A stretch of DNA of 59,031 nucleotides from Chara braunii (GCA_003427395.1 BFEA01000252.1:1715822-1774852); one strand, 5' to 3'. Shown: positions 11,346 to 22,186, counted from the stretch's first letter. A program made the numbers and translations. The notes: generated from the letters alone by a model not told the origin.

Positions 11346-11878
11346 GACGAACATCAGCTTGATGACAAACTGCGCCCCGGATAACCTCGTTGTGATGGCG
11401 ATAACAATGTCGAGTATACTTGATAACACGTCCAAGTTGCGCCCCTGACGACGAAAGCAGTAGTGATAGTGATGGCAAGGATGATGGCGAGCAGTACCCC
11501 AATGGCTGGCCGTTACTGTAATCACTCACACTTCGAGGTACCTAGGGCTAACTCCACTGTACTCCACAGACATCCACAAAGTCGACGCCTCTCAGGCCGA
11601 AAGACATGTGCAGCAACGCAGCGGCAATGGAGCAAAACGTGGAACTCCTAGAAATTGAACGCCACCGGGAGTCAGACCACCTGTCACATCAACTTGTGAT
11701 ATGGTGTGGTTAAGCGCCTGCGGTCTCCTGCTCGTGCGCTAAGCGCCAGGACTTCAAAAAAGGCTGCCATCGCCGCCGCGCGCCATCTCCTGGAACACGT
11801 AGCGTCGGGCGGGGCGCAACGCTCCCGGTAGCGCTGCGCCTCGCTCCCTGACCACGGCCGAAACCTGATTCCCGGCCA
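11346..11878. other. No recognisable feature
   Basis: Fading GAT repeat followed by GC-rich sequence (11720-11878) that ends where the TTC array resumes. No ORF supported. Confidence 0.4.
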
Positions 11879-11879
11879 C

Positions 11880-14060
11880 CCTTCTTCCTCATTTTCTTCT
11901 TCTTCTTCTTCTTCTTCTTTTTCTTCTTCTCCACCTCTTCTTCTCTCTCTTCTTCCTCATTTTCTTCTTCCTCTTCTTATCTCCCTTCTTCCTCATTTTC
12001 TTCTTCCTCCTCCTCCTCCTCCTCCTCCTCTTCTTTTTTTCCTCCCTCTTCTTCGTCATCTTCTTCTTTTCCTCCCTCCTCCTCCTCCTCCTCCTCTTCT
12101 TCTCCTCCTCCTCGGTTAGCCATAGCCGTTAATTTTTTATTTTTTTTTTCGTTGCTCCTTCAACTCCCTTGTGTTCATCATCATCTTCTTCTTCTTCTTC
12201 TTCTTCTTCTTCTTCTCCTCATCTTCTCTCCCCTCTTCTTCGTCATTTTCTTCCTCCTCCTCCTCCTGCTCCTCTTCTTCTTCTCCCCCCTCTTCTTTGT
12301 CATCGTCTTCTTTTCCTCCCTCCTCCTCCTCCTCCTCCTCTTCTTCTCCTCCTCCATTAACCATAGCCAATATTTATTTATTTATTTTTCGTTGCTGCTT
12401 CAACTCCCTTGCATTCGTCTTCTTCTTCTTCTCCCTCCTCCTCCTGTTCTTCTCTCCCCTCTTCTTCGTCATTTTCTTCCTCCTCCTCATCCTCCTCTTC
12501 TTATTCTCCTCCTCCCTCCTCTTTGTCATCTTCTTCTTCTCTCTCCTCCTCCTCCTCTTGTTCTCCTCCTCCTCCATTAGCCATAGCCGTTAATTTATTT
12601 TTTATTTTTTCCGTTGCTGCTTCAACTCCCTTGCGTTCTTCTTTTTCTTCTTTTTCTTCTTCTTCTTCTTCTTCTTCTTCTTCTTCTTCTTCTCATCATC
12701 ATCTTCTCTCCCCTCTTCTTCGTCATTTTCTTCCTCCCTTCTTCTTCTCCCTCCTCCTCCTCCTCTTTTTCTCCTCCTCCGTTAGCCATGGCTGTTAATT
12801 TTTTTTTTTTTCCGTTGTTGCTTCAACTCTCTTGCCTTCTTCTTCTTCTTCTCCCTCCTCCTCCTCCCTCCCCTCTTCTTCGTCATTTTCTTCTTCCACC
12901 TCCTCCTCCTCCTTCTCCTCCCTCTTGTTCGCCGTCTTTCACTTCCTTCTCCTCCTCCTTCTCCTCCCTCTTCTTCGCCAATCTTCTTCTTTTTCTCCCT
13001 CCTCCTCCTCCTCCTCTTCTCCTCCGTCATTTTCTTCTACTTCTTCCTCCTCCTCTTCTTCTTGTCTCCCCTCTTCTTCATCATTTTCGTACTCCTCCTC
13101 CTCCTCCTCTTTTTCTCCTCCCTTTTCTTCGTCACCGTCCTTCGTTAGCCATAGCCGTTGTTTTTTTTTTTCCGAAGCTGATTCATCTTCCCGTTTTTTT
13201 TTTTCTTCCCGAAGCTGATTCATCTTCCTTGTGTACTTCGTCTTCTTCTTCTTCTTCTTCTACTTCCCCATCGTACTCTTCTCCTCCGTCTTTTTCATCA
13301 TCTTCTTCTTCCTCCTCCTCTTCTTTTCGTCCTCGTCCATTAGCTATAGCTGTTTTTTTTTATTTTCCCACACACCGCTTCTTCTCTCCCCTCTTCTTCG
13401 TCATTTTCTTCTTCCGAAGCTGATTCATCTTCCTTGCGTACTTCGTCTTCTTCGTCTTCGTCTTCTTCTTCTTCTTCTTCTTCTTCTTCTTCTTCTACTT
13501 CCTCATCCTACTCTTCTCCTCCGTTTTTTCGTCATCATCTTCTGCCTCCTCCTCTTCTTCTCGTCCTCCTCCATTAGCCATGGTTGTTCTTTTTATTTTC
13601 CCACACACCGCTTCTTCTCTCCCCTCTTCTTCGTCATTTTCTTCTTCCTCGTCCTCCTCCATTTTATTTTTTTTCGTTGCTTCTCCTCCGTCTTTTTCGT
13701 CATCATCTTCTACCTCCTCCTCTTCTTCTCGTCCTCCTCCATTAGCCATGGCTGTTCTTTTTATTTTCCCACACACCGCTTCTTATCTCCCCTCTTCTTC
13801 GTCATTTTCTTCTTCCTCGTCCTCCTCCATTTTATTTTTTTTCGTTGCTACTTCTTCCCCCTCCTCCTCTTCTTGTTTCCCCTCTTCTTCATCATTTTCA
13901 CCGTCCTTCGTTAGCCATAGCCGTTTTTTTTTTTTTTTTTTTTTCCGAAGCTGATTCATCTTCCTTGCGTACTTCTTCTTCTTCTTCTTCCTCCTCTACT
14001 TCCTCATCCTACTCTTCTCCTCCTCTTCTTCTCGTCCTCCTCCATTAACCATAGCTGGTT
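11880..14060 (+). repeat. TTC/CTC array, right part
   Basis: Continuation of the pyrimidine array with about ten headers. Three header types succeed each other: CGTTGCTGCTTCAACTCCC (to 12840), CCGAAGCTGATTCATCTTCC (13170-13430 and 13945), and TTTTCCCACACACCGCTTC (13365, 13600, 13770). The last type resembles the true acceptor TTTTCTTACACACTGCAG at 14183-14202. Confidence 0.9.
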
Positions 14061-14279
14061 TTTTATTTTCTTACACACTGCGGGAGACATGATGGTGGGT
14101 CACGGCAGTGGCGGGGCTGGGCCGACGAGACACAGGCTAGGCAGCACCGATGCACCTCCTCCATTAACCATAGCTGTTTTTTTATTTTCTTACACACTGC
14201 AGGAGACATCATGGTGGGTCACGGCAGTGGCGGGGCTGGGCCGAAGAGACAGGCTAGGCAGCACGATGCAGGCAAAAGG
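14042..14279 (+). repeat. 119-bp duplication of splice acceptor and start codon
   Basis: Units at 14042 and 14161 both contain CCATTAACCATAGCTG, the ACACACTG stretch, GGAGACATSATGG and GGTCACGGCAGTGGCGGGG. The upstream copy reads TGCGGG where the downstream copy reads TGCAGG, so only the downstream copy keeps an AG acceptor. Confidence 0.9.
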
Positions 14280-15908
14280 AAAGAGAAAGTGCAACCTATT
14301 TCCGATAAGCCTTTGTCAAGCAAGTCAGCGCAGTCAACAACGACGGCCATCAACAAGGAGGCAACACCTGTCACTGATCCTGATCTCTTTCAGGCTAAGG
14401 ACGAGAACGAGCATAAAAAGTTGTTGAAGAAGAGTGCAGCCTGGAAGTGGGTCAAACAGGGGCAGGAGGCAGTCTCGACAGGACGTGGGAGTATTGGCTG
14501 AATTGTTGCCTTTGTTCCATGGTGTTCAGGGACTCATCTACACAGGCAGTGGAGCATTTCTTGAAAGTGCAGAAACTGTGTCCTTTTCGGACGGGATGAG
14601 CTTGTCACTCAGAGAAGCAAGGTCAACCCCAAAGACAAGAACACCCAGTACTTGTTGCAAAACTTCAGAGGACTCGCCAGGGGCGCAGAGAGGGACGAGG
14701 AGGCTGCGGAGGATGGATCAGATGCGGACAATCCTTCGTCTTGGCCGGTTCGCCTGTTCGAGGGCCTGTTCCACAATTTGCTGCACCGATCGCAACAATA
14801 GATGACGAAACTACACTTAAGGCCCTGAAGGGTGATGATGGCACCAGTGGAGGGGCGACCTGTGCTGTGCTGGCGAAGATGCAGACCACAATAAGAAAGT
14901 GGATTGACAACGACGAGCAAAAGAAGTTGGACAACTTCGACACCACGCAGACTCTTCACGATGCTTGCTTGGAGGTTGCCAATGCGAAGCCGAAGGTGAA
15001 GTTGCCTACCTACAAGCGTATGCGGACTGTCATGTTGGACTACATTTTCCTGAAGGTCCAAAAGTCAATCAACCCCTTGACTGTTTGTTGGGACAAAACC
15101 GGCTTCACATTCATCATAGACGGATCGACAGATCGCAAAGAACCAGCCGGTCATGAATTTCCTAGCAGCGGGGGAGAAAGGAGCAGTTTTCGTGACCATG
15201 CAACAACATTGGCGAAGTTGTGGGAACAGGTGATGCGGGAGGTCAGGTTCAAACGAATCAACGCGATCTACACAGAGAATGTTGAGGTCGACAAGAAGGC
15301 AGTGCAGATCTTGGAGAGGCGGACCGAAAGAGACGTTGCAAGGATACCGCGGGTGTCATCATCACTGTCATGTGGAGCGCATTGCTGCGGTCTGTTGTTG
15401 AAGGACCTCAGTAGTTTGCCTTGGGTGAAGGACACAGTGAAGACGACGGACATGATCGTGAAGTGCATCAGGAACCATCACGCCACGCACGGTCTCATGA
15501 TATCCATCGATGACTCGTTGTCATTGTTGCGCCCGACAAAGGTCAAGTTCGGGTCGGTGTACCAGATGTTGCAGAGGCTGGCGGGCAGGGAGGAAGTGTT
15601 GAATGAGATGGTGGACGGAGGTTGTGCAGTGACGTGGCGGGCATTGAGATGGTCGGGACAAAAGCTGCAGAAAAAAAACGACCTTGTCTACTACATTGTC
15701 AGGTCAGAGAGTTGGTGGGACACAGTCAGGAAAATTGTGGCAATTATGGAGGCAGTGTACAACCTCCTGAAGAGGATGGACAGGGAAGGAGTTTCTCCCA
15801 CCATCCTTGTGGAGTTTGGCGATCTCATTGCGAGGAAATTAGCAAACGGCGTACTCACGAAAAAGGAGAAGGAGGATGTGATGGACAAGGTCAAGAACCG
15901 CGTGCAGA
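14211..15908 (+). pseudogene. hAT transposase, N-terminal half (BED-like and DUF659), broken
   Basis: hAT transposases bind element ends and cut DNA in the nucleus. The ATG at 14211 opens 96 codons of basic, Ser/Thr-rich sequence ending in AWKWVKQGQ. A shifted frame at about 14525-14600 contains HFLKVQKLCPFRTG, like a BED-type finger. The long frame 14741-15916 (391 codons) holds a DUF659-like core around residues 110-190 (FIIDGSTDRK), then LLLKDLSSLPWVKDTV and FGSVYQMLQRL, as in plant hAT proteins. Around 15140-15200 the open frame reads a nonsense peptide, while the neighbouring frame gives NQPVMNFLAAGEKGAVFVT, so two compensating indels have occurred. The TENVE stretch may replace a usual TDN. 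It stops 8 bp into the inserted element at 15909. Its other half is at 45958. Confidence 0.85.
15901..15908 (+). repeat. 8-bp target duplication, left copy
   Basis: CGTGCAGA, repeated exactly at 45958-45965. Removing one copy and everything between restores the transposase reading frame. Confidence 0.85.
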
Positions 15909-16029
15909 CTATGTAACACCCGTGGACGCGTCCGCGGGTCCAATCTCGGATGGCGGACGCAGACGGGTCCGCGTCCGCGGCCGACGTGGTCCGCGCCGCG
16001 GACCTGATTTTACCAGAATTTTCCTGAAC

Positions 16030-16354
16030 TAAATAATCGGCAAAAAAAAAAAAAAAAATGGGCTTGTAGGGAATTTTAAGCCCTACAACCTCATATTTTT
16101 TGTTTTGGAATCCGACTTTGTTTAGAATTTAAAAAAAATCAAAAAATAAATTCGATTTAAAAAAAATAAAAAAATATATATATAAAGAAAAGCTGGATTT
16201 TTTTTTTGTCATTTTTTATCATCAGATATATGGTCCCTGAGTTCACCTGTATTTTTTAGAAATCAATTTCTGTTTTTTGCAGGGGTATGATGTGTTTTAG
16301 AAAAATAAAGATGCAAAATTTGAAAATAAATAAACAAAAAACTTGAAAAAAAAA
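16030..16354. other. A/T-rich interior of inserted element
   Basis: Long A runs, AAAAATAAA words and an inverted pair GGGCTTGTAGGG/AAGCCCTACAACC (16060-16090). No coding capacity. Confidence 0.5.
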
Positions 16355-16356
16355 GG

Positions 16357-16388
<32 letters not shown>

Positions 16389-16389
16389 C

Positions 16390-16420
<31 letters not shown>

Positions 16421-16535
16421 CGCGCGCGCCGGGGAAAGGTGCGGGGAGGTGCGGGGAGGTGCAGGAAGGTGCGGGGAGGTGCGAGGAAGTGTGTGTGTGT
16501 GTGTGTGCACGCGCGTGCGCACACACACGAGAGCG

Positions 16536-16609
<74 letters not shown>

Positions 16610-16633
16610 AGAGAGAGAGAGAGAGATGTGTGT
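16355..16633. repeat. Compound microsatellite abutting a gap
   Basis: In order: (TTGA)n, (TG)n, (CG)n, about six 10-bp GTGCGGGGAG units, (GT)n, CACACACGAGAG, then about 50 GA dinucleotides running into the gap. ORFs reading Arg-Glu or Thr-His here are artefacts. Confidence 0.95.
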
Positions 16634-17043
16634 NNNNNNNNNNNNNNNNNNNNNNNNNNNNNNNNNNNNNNNNNNNNNNNNNNNNNNNNNNNNNNNNNNN
16701 NNNNNNNNNNNNNNNNNNNNNNNNNNNNNNNNNNNNNNNNNNNNNNNNNNNNNNNNNNNNNNNNNNNNNNNNNNNNNNNNNNNNNNNNNNNNNNNNNNNN
16801 NNNNNNNNNNNNNNNNNNNNNNNNNNNNNNNNNNNNNNNNNNNNNNNNNNNNNNNNNNNNNNNNNNNNNNNNNNNNNNNNNNNNNNNNNNNNNNNNNNNN
16901 NNNNNNNNNNNNNNNNNNNNNNNNNNNNNNNNNNNNNNNNNNNNNNNNNNNNNNNNNNNNNNNNNNNNNNNNNNNNNNNNNNNNNNNNNNNNNNNNNNNN
17001 NNNNNNNNNNNNNNNNNNNNNNNNNNNNNNNNNNNNNNNNNNN
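16634..17043. other. Assembly gap, 410 N
   Basis: Run of N following the GA microsatellite. Any ORF drawn across it is meaningless. Confidence 0.99.
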
Positions 17044-17486
17044 ATAATGCAAATCCCTTCCTGTTGTGTGCGTCCGGCTTCGAGCGAGACCCTTCAATTA
17101 CGGTCTTCGCCGGTCCCCGGTCTTAGGAATCTTTTATTCTGATTCGGAACAGCAGAGAATTATGCAAATAATAATCATAAAAAATATGGGGTGTTATGCG
17201 TGCATCAATTATGTCAATCTGATTTTGAGAACTGTAACAAAACATCCGCAAAGGCAATTATCAAGCAAGAATAATGCAGAAAATAAAACTGACTGACTCG
17301 AGCAAAGACAGGAGCAATTGAGTGAGGGAAGAATGATAATTCATAATAATCTCAGAAAGTACACATAAATGAGCGTAGTCAGCACCTCTCAAGAGTCCTC
17401 ACTCATCCCTCTAGTCAGTCTCTCTCAATCTCTCTTTTCACTGATCTTCTCTGGTGTCGTGACCCACGCCCACGTACAATCTGGGA
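17044..17486. other. No recognisable feature
   Basis: AT-rich sequence followed by a CTCTCTC-rich stretch (17390-17450). This is the 3' side of the minus-strand ORF at 17487. No polyadenylation or terminator signal that I would trust. Confidence 0.35.
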
Positions 17487-17957
17487 CTAAGGCTTCGTGA
17501 CAAAATGCCACCTGTAGCCAGCAAGTTCTGAGCATGTCCATCCGAGGCACATGACACGATAGTTAACCATGGAGCAGAACTCCTCCCACAAAGTAGTCAG
17601 TCCGTGCACCGAAAAGACTCCTCGCCTGAGGTAGGGGTACTCGGTGGGCTCAGTCAATGCCTCAATGTCGATCACCGCCGGAGAGATGTATCTCTTTGCC
17701 AAACCGATCACATCCAGCCAACTCGTGCCATCGGTGAAAAGAGAAGGGACCGGCGGCCTGGGATAGTCAGTATAAAGCATTGGCCCGAAGCTGCGGATCA
17801 ACGTAGTGCCACTCTCATCGAGCTCCCTCTCTCTCTGCTCAAGGTATTCAGTGGCTGAGATCCAGACCGGATCGAAAAACTCATGAGTCTCCTTGCCCTT
17901 CTTCAGATATGGCCTCAAGTCGTGGATAGTACCATCAGGGAAACTGGTCTGGACCAC
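17487..17957 (-). CDS. Unrecognised minus-strand ORF, probable gene fragment
   Basis: The 156-codon frame has balanced, protein-like composition (TIHDLRPYLKKGKETHEFF, LFTDGTSWLDVIGLAKRYI, WEEFCSMVNYRVMCLGWTC), and I do not recognise a domain. The nominal start is not an ATG. The same frame continues upstream past one TGA (about 17967) to about 18130 with plausible sequence (ARFLMSAVE, SLNRISCKEAFRYQYVNG). The original domain was therefore about 210 residues and now carries at least one stop. It ends with TAG-free context near 17487 and has two more minus-strand ORFs upstream (18470-18724, 19158-19421). These may be exons of one gene or relics of an element. Confidence 0.4.
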   Translation of the reverse strand: MVQTSFPDGTIHDLRPYLKKGKETHEFFDPVWISATEYLEQRERELDESGTTLIRSFGPMLYTDYPRPPVPSLFTDGTSWLDVIGLAKRYISPAVIDIEALTEPTEYPYLRRGVFSVHGLTTLWEEFCSMVNYRVMCLGWTCSELAGYRWHFVTKP

Positions 17958-18089
17958 GAAGATCGACAGATCTCAGTGTCTGAAGACAATGCCGTTAACA
18001 TACTGATAACGGAATGCCTCTTTGCACGAAATCCGGTTGAGGCTGGTCAGCACTGACTCACTGACCGGCGTAGACTCAACTGCGCTCAT

Positions 18090-18330
18090 GAGAAATCTTG
18101 CCAGCACAAAACAACCAGACGGTCCCGGAGGACTGATTACCGAGCTGATTGCAGAAAACCGACTGCCGAAAACTAATTGCTGGGAACTGACTGCTAGGAA
18201 CTGATTGCCGAAAACTGATCACCGACCCGGTCGCTGACCTAATTACTGGCCTGGTCGCTTGCTGCAGGACTGGCTACTGTTGGAATTGATGGCTACTGAG
18301 TTAAATGCTGATTATTTTCTGAATTGCTTA
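18090..18330. repeat. Degenerate ~20-bp ACTGATTGC repeat
   Basis: Repeated words of the type GAACTGATTGCCGAAAACTGA (near 18133, 18162, 18176, 18196, 18210), then GGCTACTG variants. It overlaps the upstream extension of the minus-strand ORF at 17487. Confidence 0.6.
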
Positions 18331-18469
18331 TTCGTCGGTGATTACCGTGTCATAACTGGTTGTTTTTTTTACTCTTGTGTCTTGCAGGTTTACAATACTT
18401 CCCATAGCCACTAGCTCCCAACCTGATCCACTCTTCTTCTACTCATGTTCTGTCTGGCGCAGTTTCGCA

Positions 18470-18724
18470 CTACTTGCACCTGCAAATGGTTCTCCGTGCC
18501 TCCTCAACGGAACCCACGGATGAGGTGATTGCACACAGTTTTCCGCTCTTGTCATACAGGTAGTAGATATATTCAATTTTTGTATGGTTTCTCACGAGTG
18601 TCAGCGCATGCGCGATCATGATGGTAGTCTGGTAGTTATAGTCATTGGTTGCCGTCTCCCTCCAATCTCTTGTTGTGGCTTGATGCAACGAACAAGTCAC
18701 TCTAATTGTATCACAGTCCCCCAT
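18470..18724 (-). CDS. Unrecognised small ORF, paralogue of 19158-19421
   Basis: 84 codons on the minus strand. Its C-terminal half (IEYIYYLYDKSGKLCAITSS then SVEEA) aligns with IEYVIYFHSHDGKLHITISS then SVGQA of the ORF at 19158-19421. Such similarity between two separate ORFs on the same strand argues that they are real coding relics. The N-terminal half differs. Near its 3' end the minus strand reads TTTGCAG|GTGCAAGT, a possible splice donor, so this may be an exon. Function unknown. Confidence 0.45.
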   Translation of the reverse strand: MGDCDTIRVTCSLHQATTRDWRETATNDYNYQTTIMIAHALTLVRNHTKIEYIYYLYDKSGKLCAITSSVGSVEEARRTICRCK

Positions 18725-18879
18725 TCCTCCCCTGGGTTTTCCACTGTTTGGTTATCAGTTAACTGCTGCTGTTAAGGCTGCCACTTCAAAGTGTTGTTCC
18801 TAATTACTGCTGGTTGCTGGACGTCGATTAAACAGATGGCCGAGTAGTGATTAATATAATTATCAAGTAACGGCTGGAT

Positions 18880-19030
18880 AGCAGCTGAACATTGTTCTGA
18901 GCTCTGTCCAGAGCACTGCTCTGAATACTGCTTTGGGCACTGAATGTTGCCCTTAGTACTGTTCAACGTACGGTTCTGAACACTGTCAGAACCCTTTTCG
19001 TGTACTGTTCCAGATACTGTTCCTGGAGGT
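18880..19030. repeat. Degenerate CACTGTTCTGA repeat
   Basis: About nine imperfect 14-18-bp units related to CACTGCTCTGAA/TACTGTTC. The minus-strand ORF across it (Ser/Gln-rich) is a shadow. Confidence 0.6.
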
Positions 19031-19157
19031 CGTTTCAAAAGAAACTTTTCTCACGTTGTTGTTTCCGAATAAATTGATTGTTGCTTGCAATTAAATGTCT
19101 GCTACTGTTCAAATGCCATATAATGACTGATTAAGTGCTAGTCAGATGTTGTTGAGT

Positions 19158-19421
19158 TCATGCAAGTTTCACCAATGCCTGTCCCACGCTCTCTAGCGAG
19201 GAGATGGTAATATGCAATTTACCATCGTGACTGTGGAAGTAAATTACATATTCGATGTATCTTTCTCCCTTTACCATCTGGACTGCATGTTCACGTTGAG
19301 CTTCCTTAAAAGACTCCATAACCCGATATGCCTCTTCTTCCCATCCTTCTCCCTTATCCCTATTTGACCTGCACTTTACAATCAGAACCTCTCCTTCCTT
19401 CATGATCCCTTTTTGTTGCAC
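19158..19421 (-). CDS. Unrecognised small ORF, paralogue of 18470-18724
   Basis: 87 codons, starting at ATG and ending TGA. The charged N-terminus (EGEVLIVKCRSNRDKGEGWEEEA) is followed by the shared module YIEYVIYFHSHDGKLHITIS and a short helix. I see no known domain, signal peptide or membrane segment. It is the first of three minus-strand ORFs before the LTR element. Whether they form one spliced gene cannot be shown from sequence alone. Confidence 0.45.
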   Translation of the reverse strand: MQQKGIMKEGEVLIVKCRSNRDKGEGWEEEAYRVMESFKEAQREHAVQMVKGERYIEYVIYFHSHDGKLHITISSLESVGQALVKLA

Positions 19422-20500
19422 TCAGACTCAAGCCATGGCCTGATCAGCTCACAGACAAAAGTGAGACTTGCCTACCCCCGAGTGTAAGGGCTATCTTCTG
19501 CAGCGCCCTCCGAGTTAGTACGGCCCTTTGGTGACTACTGGGGAGGGAAGAAGGTAATTTAGCAAGGGGGCTCTCAATATCGCCCTGTATGATTGTCCAT
19601 AAACGATGAGGTAACTGTTACGAAAGGCAAACGCTAGAATCAGACACTAGGTGAAATTATAATCATACTGATTGAAGAAGGTTGTGGAATATTTATCCTT
19701 AACTGTTGATCGACACCTGGTGCATGGGGCAACTCCTTCTGTGAATATACCTGCTGGTATCCATGTGTGCCAGATCACTGTTCACGTGGGTACACCGGCT
19801 CTGCCAGCGCCAGATTACGTCGATTGTCTATTTCTTCTAATAACACCTTGTCAATTTTGTTGCTCTGATGAAAGCCCCAGCACGCCGAGATCAACTCGCT
19901 TCGTGCGGCACTCCAGGTAGGGCAAAACTCAACTGTCTAAATAGCAAGTTGAGTCAGGCAGGCGGCTCCTGGTGAAACGGGTCGTAAAATGTCCATGTAG
20001 TGCACGGTTTTCCCTGTGTTCGTGCTACTGTTGATTGCTCAAGAGACAGCTGAAGGCAGTGGGGGCACACATAACGCATTTTCACGGTATAACCAAGGTC
20101 ACGTTAATAGTGACGAGGAATACAAACAACTTTCCTTCAGTTCAAATCTTGCCCCAACTTTTCTAAGTAGATTCTCAGTCACCATCAAGTAGGAACTTAG
20201 CAAGAACATAAAATATTTTTCTCAGAGCCACCTTTCTTTTTCCCATCTAATCGAAAGTCAAGGCATAGATTCACCAGCCAATAGAAATCACCTCCACAGT
20301 CCCTTTTGACATAGTAGCGGAAATAAGCTTAGAATATTCGACCAAGTACCCGCCTGTAATCGCCAGGCCAACAAGTGCATTCAACCAAGCATTCGCCCAC
20401 ACACACACGTTTCTGTAGGGTTGTAGTCTCGCACCCAGTTTCTGTCTGGGCACGAACGAACTCACAGCATTGTGGGTAACCACTCAATTAGAACGAACAC
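19422..20500. other. No recognisable feature
   Basis: AT-balanced sequence with no repeat or ORF I can support. 19672-19920 has an 82-codon plus-strand frame without a recognisable domain. Confidence 0.4.
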
Positions 20501-20509
20501 ATACGAGCC

Positions 20510-20960
20510 TACGCTCTCATGCACCCATACTGCAACTCAGCGTAATCACAAAATACAGTCACGCAACGCAGTCACAGTATGCAATCATGAGATGTAGTCA
20601 CGCGATGCAGTCACACTTGTGCAGTCAGGCAAAGCGATCATGCACCCATGCAGTCACTCGATACAGTCACACTTGTGCAGTCAGGCAAAGCGATCATGCA
20701 CCCATGCAGTCACTCGATGCAGTCACACCTTTGCAGCCAGGCAAAGCGATCATGCACCCATGCAGTCACTCAGTGCAATGCAATTGTGTGATGCAGTCGT
20801 GCGATGCGGTCATATGGAACCAAACGCATAATGCGGCCGCATAAGACGAAAACTCACGATGCTACCACACAAAATAATCACTTGGATGCAGTCACTTGGA
20901 ACAGTCGATGCAGCCACACAGGTACAATCGCAGACGCGCAATAATACGACACAGGACACG
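20510..20960. repeat. ATGCAGTCAC minisatellite with a 56-bp higher-order unit
   Basis: Degenerate 10-12-bp words (ATGCAGTCAC, GATACAGTCAC) fill the region. At 20606-20775 they form three copies of a 56-bp unit containing GTCAGGCAAAGCGATCATGC and ACCCATGCAGTCACTCGAT. The plus-strand ORF is a reading of the repeat. Confidence 0.85.
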
Positions 20961-22186
20961 CAAGAAGAAGACTAAGCTTCTCCTTGACGTTGCCCTGTGA
21001 TCTGACAAGCCACTCAAACATAGGGAAAATGTACCCAACAAACAAGTGTAAAGTCACGTTGTCGGCGCGAATACCCTTACAAGGGTATCCGCCCTGGTTT
21101 TTGCAAGTGACAGAAAATAAGTTGAAAGTTTAAGTATACCGCGCTAGGCGCGGCTGCGTCTGTGATTTACGTTGACCAAATGGTTGACTATAATAGAGAG
21201 TGCGTGAGCGCGCAGGTTTAAGGCGCGCATGATTCTTTTTTTTTTGTTATTGATCATAAAGTCGGCGCGAACATCGGTCGTTCTGTCTAATGATATTATT
21301 ATCATTTTTTTTAAGAAGGAAGTAAGGATATCTTCCTTTGATTGGTACGTTTGACCGAGTCGAGCGCATGCGTACGAAGGACGACCTCAACGGAGGCGAC
21401 GAAGGTGACAGTGTGACCGCGGTAGGTTTTGGCACGTGGAGTGGCGTGAGTGGCGGCCGGGGTACAACTTGCTAAGTCGGCGCAGATGCTGGGCAGTTGC
21501 GCGCACGGCTGTAGGCAGGGGAGGGGCTCAGGCCAATTTCCCTGGCCCTGAGCGCAGCACCGCACCGCCTTATATGGCGCTCCTCGGATATTGGTCTCAG
21601 GCTTGGGCTTAGCCCTATAGGTTATGATACTGGGTTGGTGCGGCGGAGGTTCGAGGATCAAGGCCAGCGGGCGTCCGCGCAGAAACAACGGAGCAGCGTG
21701 GAGCGAAACCTGAGAGGTTGAGGGCCCTATGGGGCTATCCCCCTCGGTTTTGTTTACGGGCGCAGCGGCGGGCGCAATCCGTGGGCTGGTAAGGTGCCAG
21801 CAGCCCCGCGGTTCCCCGACGTTTACACTTAGTTTATTTACACTTAGTTTATTTTATTTCCCTTTTGTTTACTGTTCTTGGTCCCTTTGTTATCGCGTCC
21901 CGTTTTGGGACGCAAGACTGCGATAGGAGTGCGTGGGGGTGTGTTGTATTTGCGGGGTCGCCTGAAGTGCAATTACAAACGGTTTTCGTAGCTACGCCAG
22001 AGCCGCGCCCGACACCGTTTTGCCTAGGGCGCAGCGCCGTGGGTGTGGCAGACACCCAAGAGCATAGCTCGGTGGGTACACCCCTGAACTGTTGGAATGC
22101 GGGCCAGTGTCGGACTCAAAGGGGCCGGGTGATTTCTCCAAGGAGCCGCGGGGCGCCGCACCGGTCGGAGTCCTTCGGGACATCCG

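Larger units (their letters stand above)
8227..14202 (+). other. Probable pyrimidine-rich intron of the hAT transposase gene
   Basis: The stretch starts with GTTTGT and ends TTTTTATTTTCTTACACACTGCAG just 8 nt before the transposase ATG at 14211. It is dominated by (TTC)n/(CTC)n units, each headed by a variant of TTAGCCATAGCTGTT plus a T run. At least thirteen headers are visible (near 8590, 8812, 12115, 12357, 12576, 12782, 13145, 13340, 13574, 13742, 13909, 14043, 14163). Ser-, Leu-, Lys- or Glu-rich ORFs on both strands are artefacts of the repeat. An insertion (8979-11878) interrupts the array. Confidence 0.5.

Noticed and set aside
15909-15925. TGTAACACCC as the start of an LTR
   Set aside because: Plant LTRs often begin this way, but the flanks give no 5-bp duplication, whereas the 8-bp duplication and CTATGTA/TACATAG ends fit a DNA element.
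16297-17142. 200-270-codon ORFs at the first gap
   Set aside because: Most of their length is N plus microsatellite. ORFs across 45166-45695 are rejected for the same reason.
20470-20844. 124-codon ORF with repeated His/Gln/Ser pattern
   Set aside because: It follows the ATGCAGTCAC minisatellite, and other frames read equally well.
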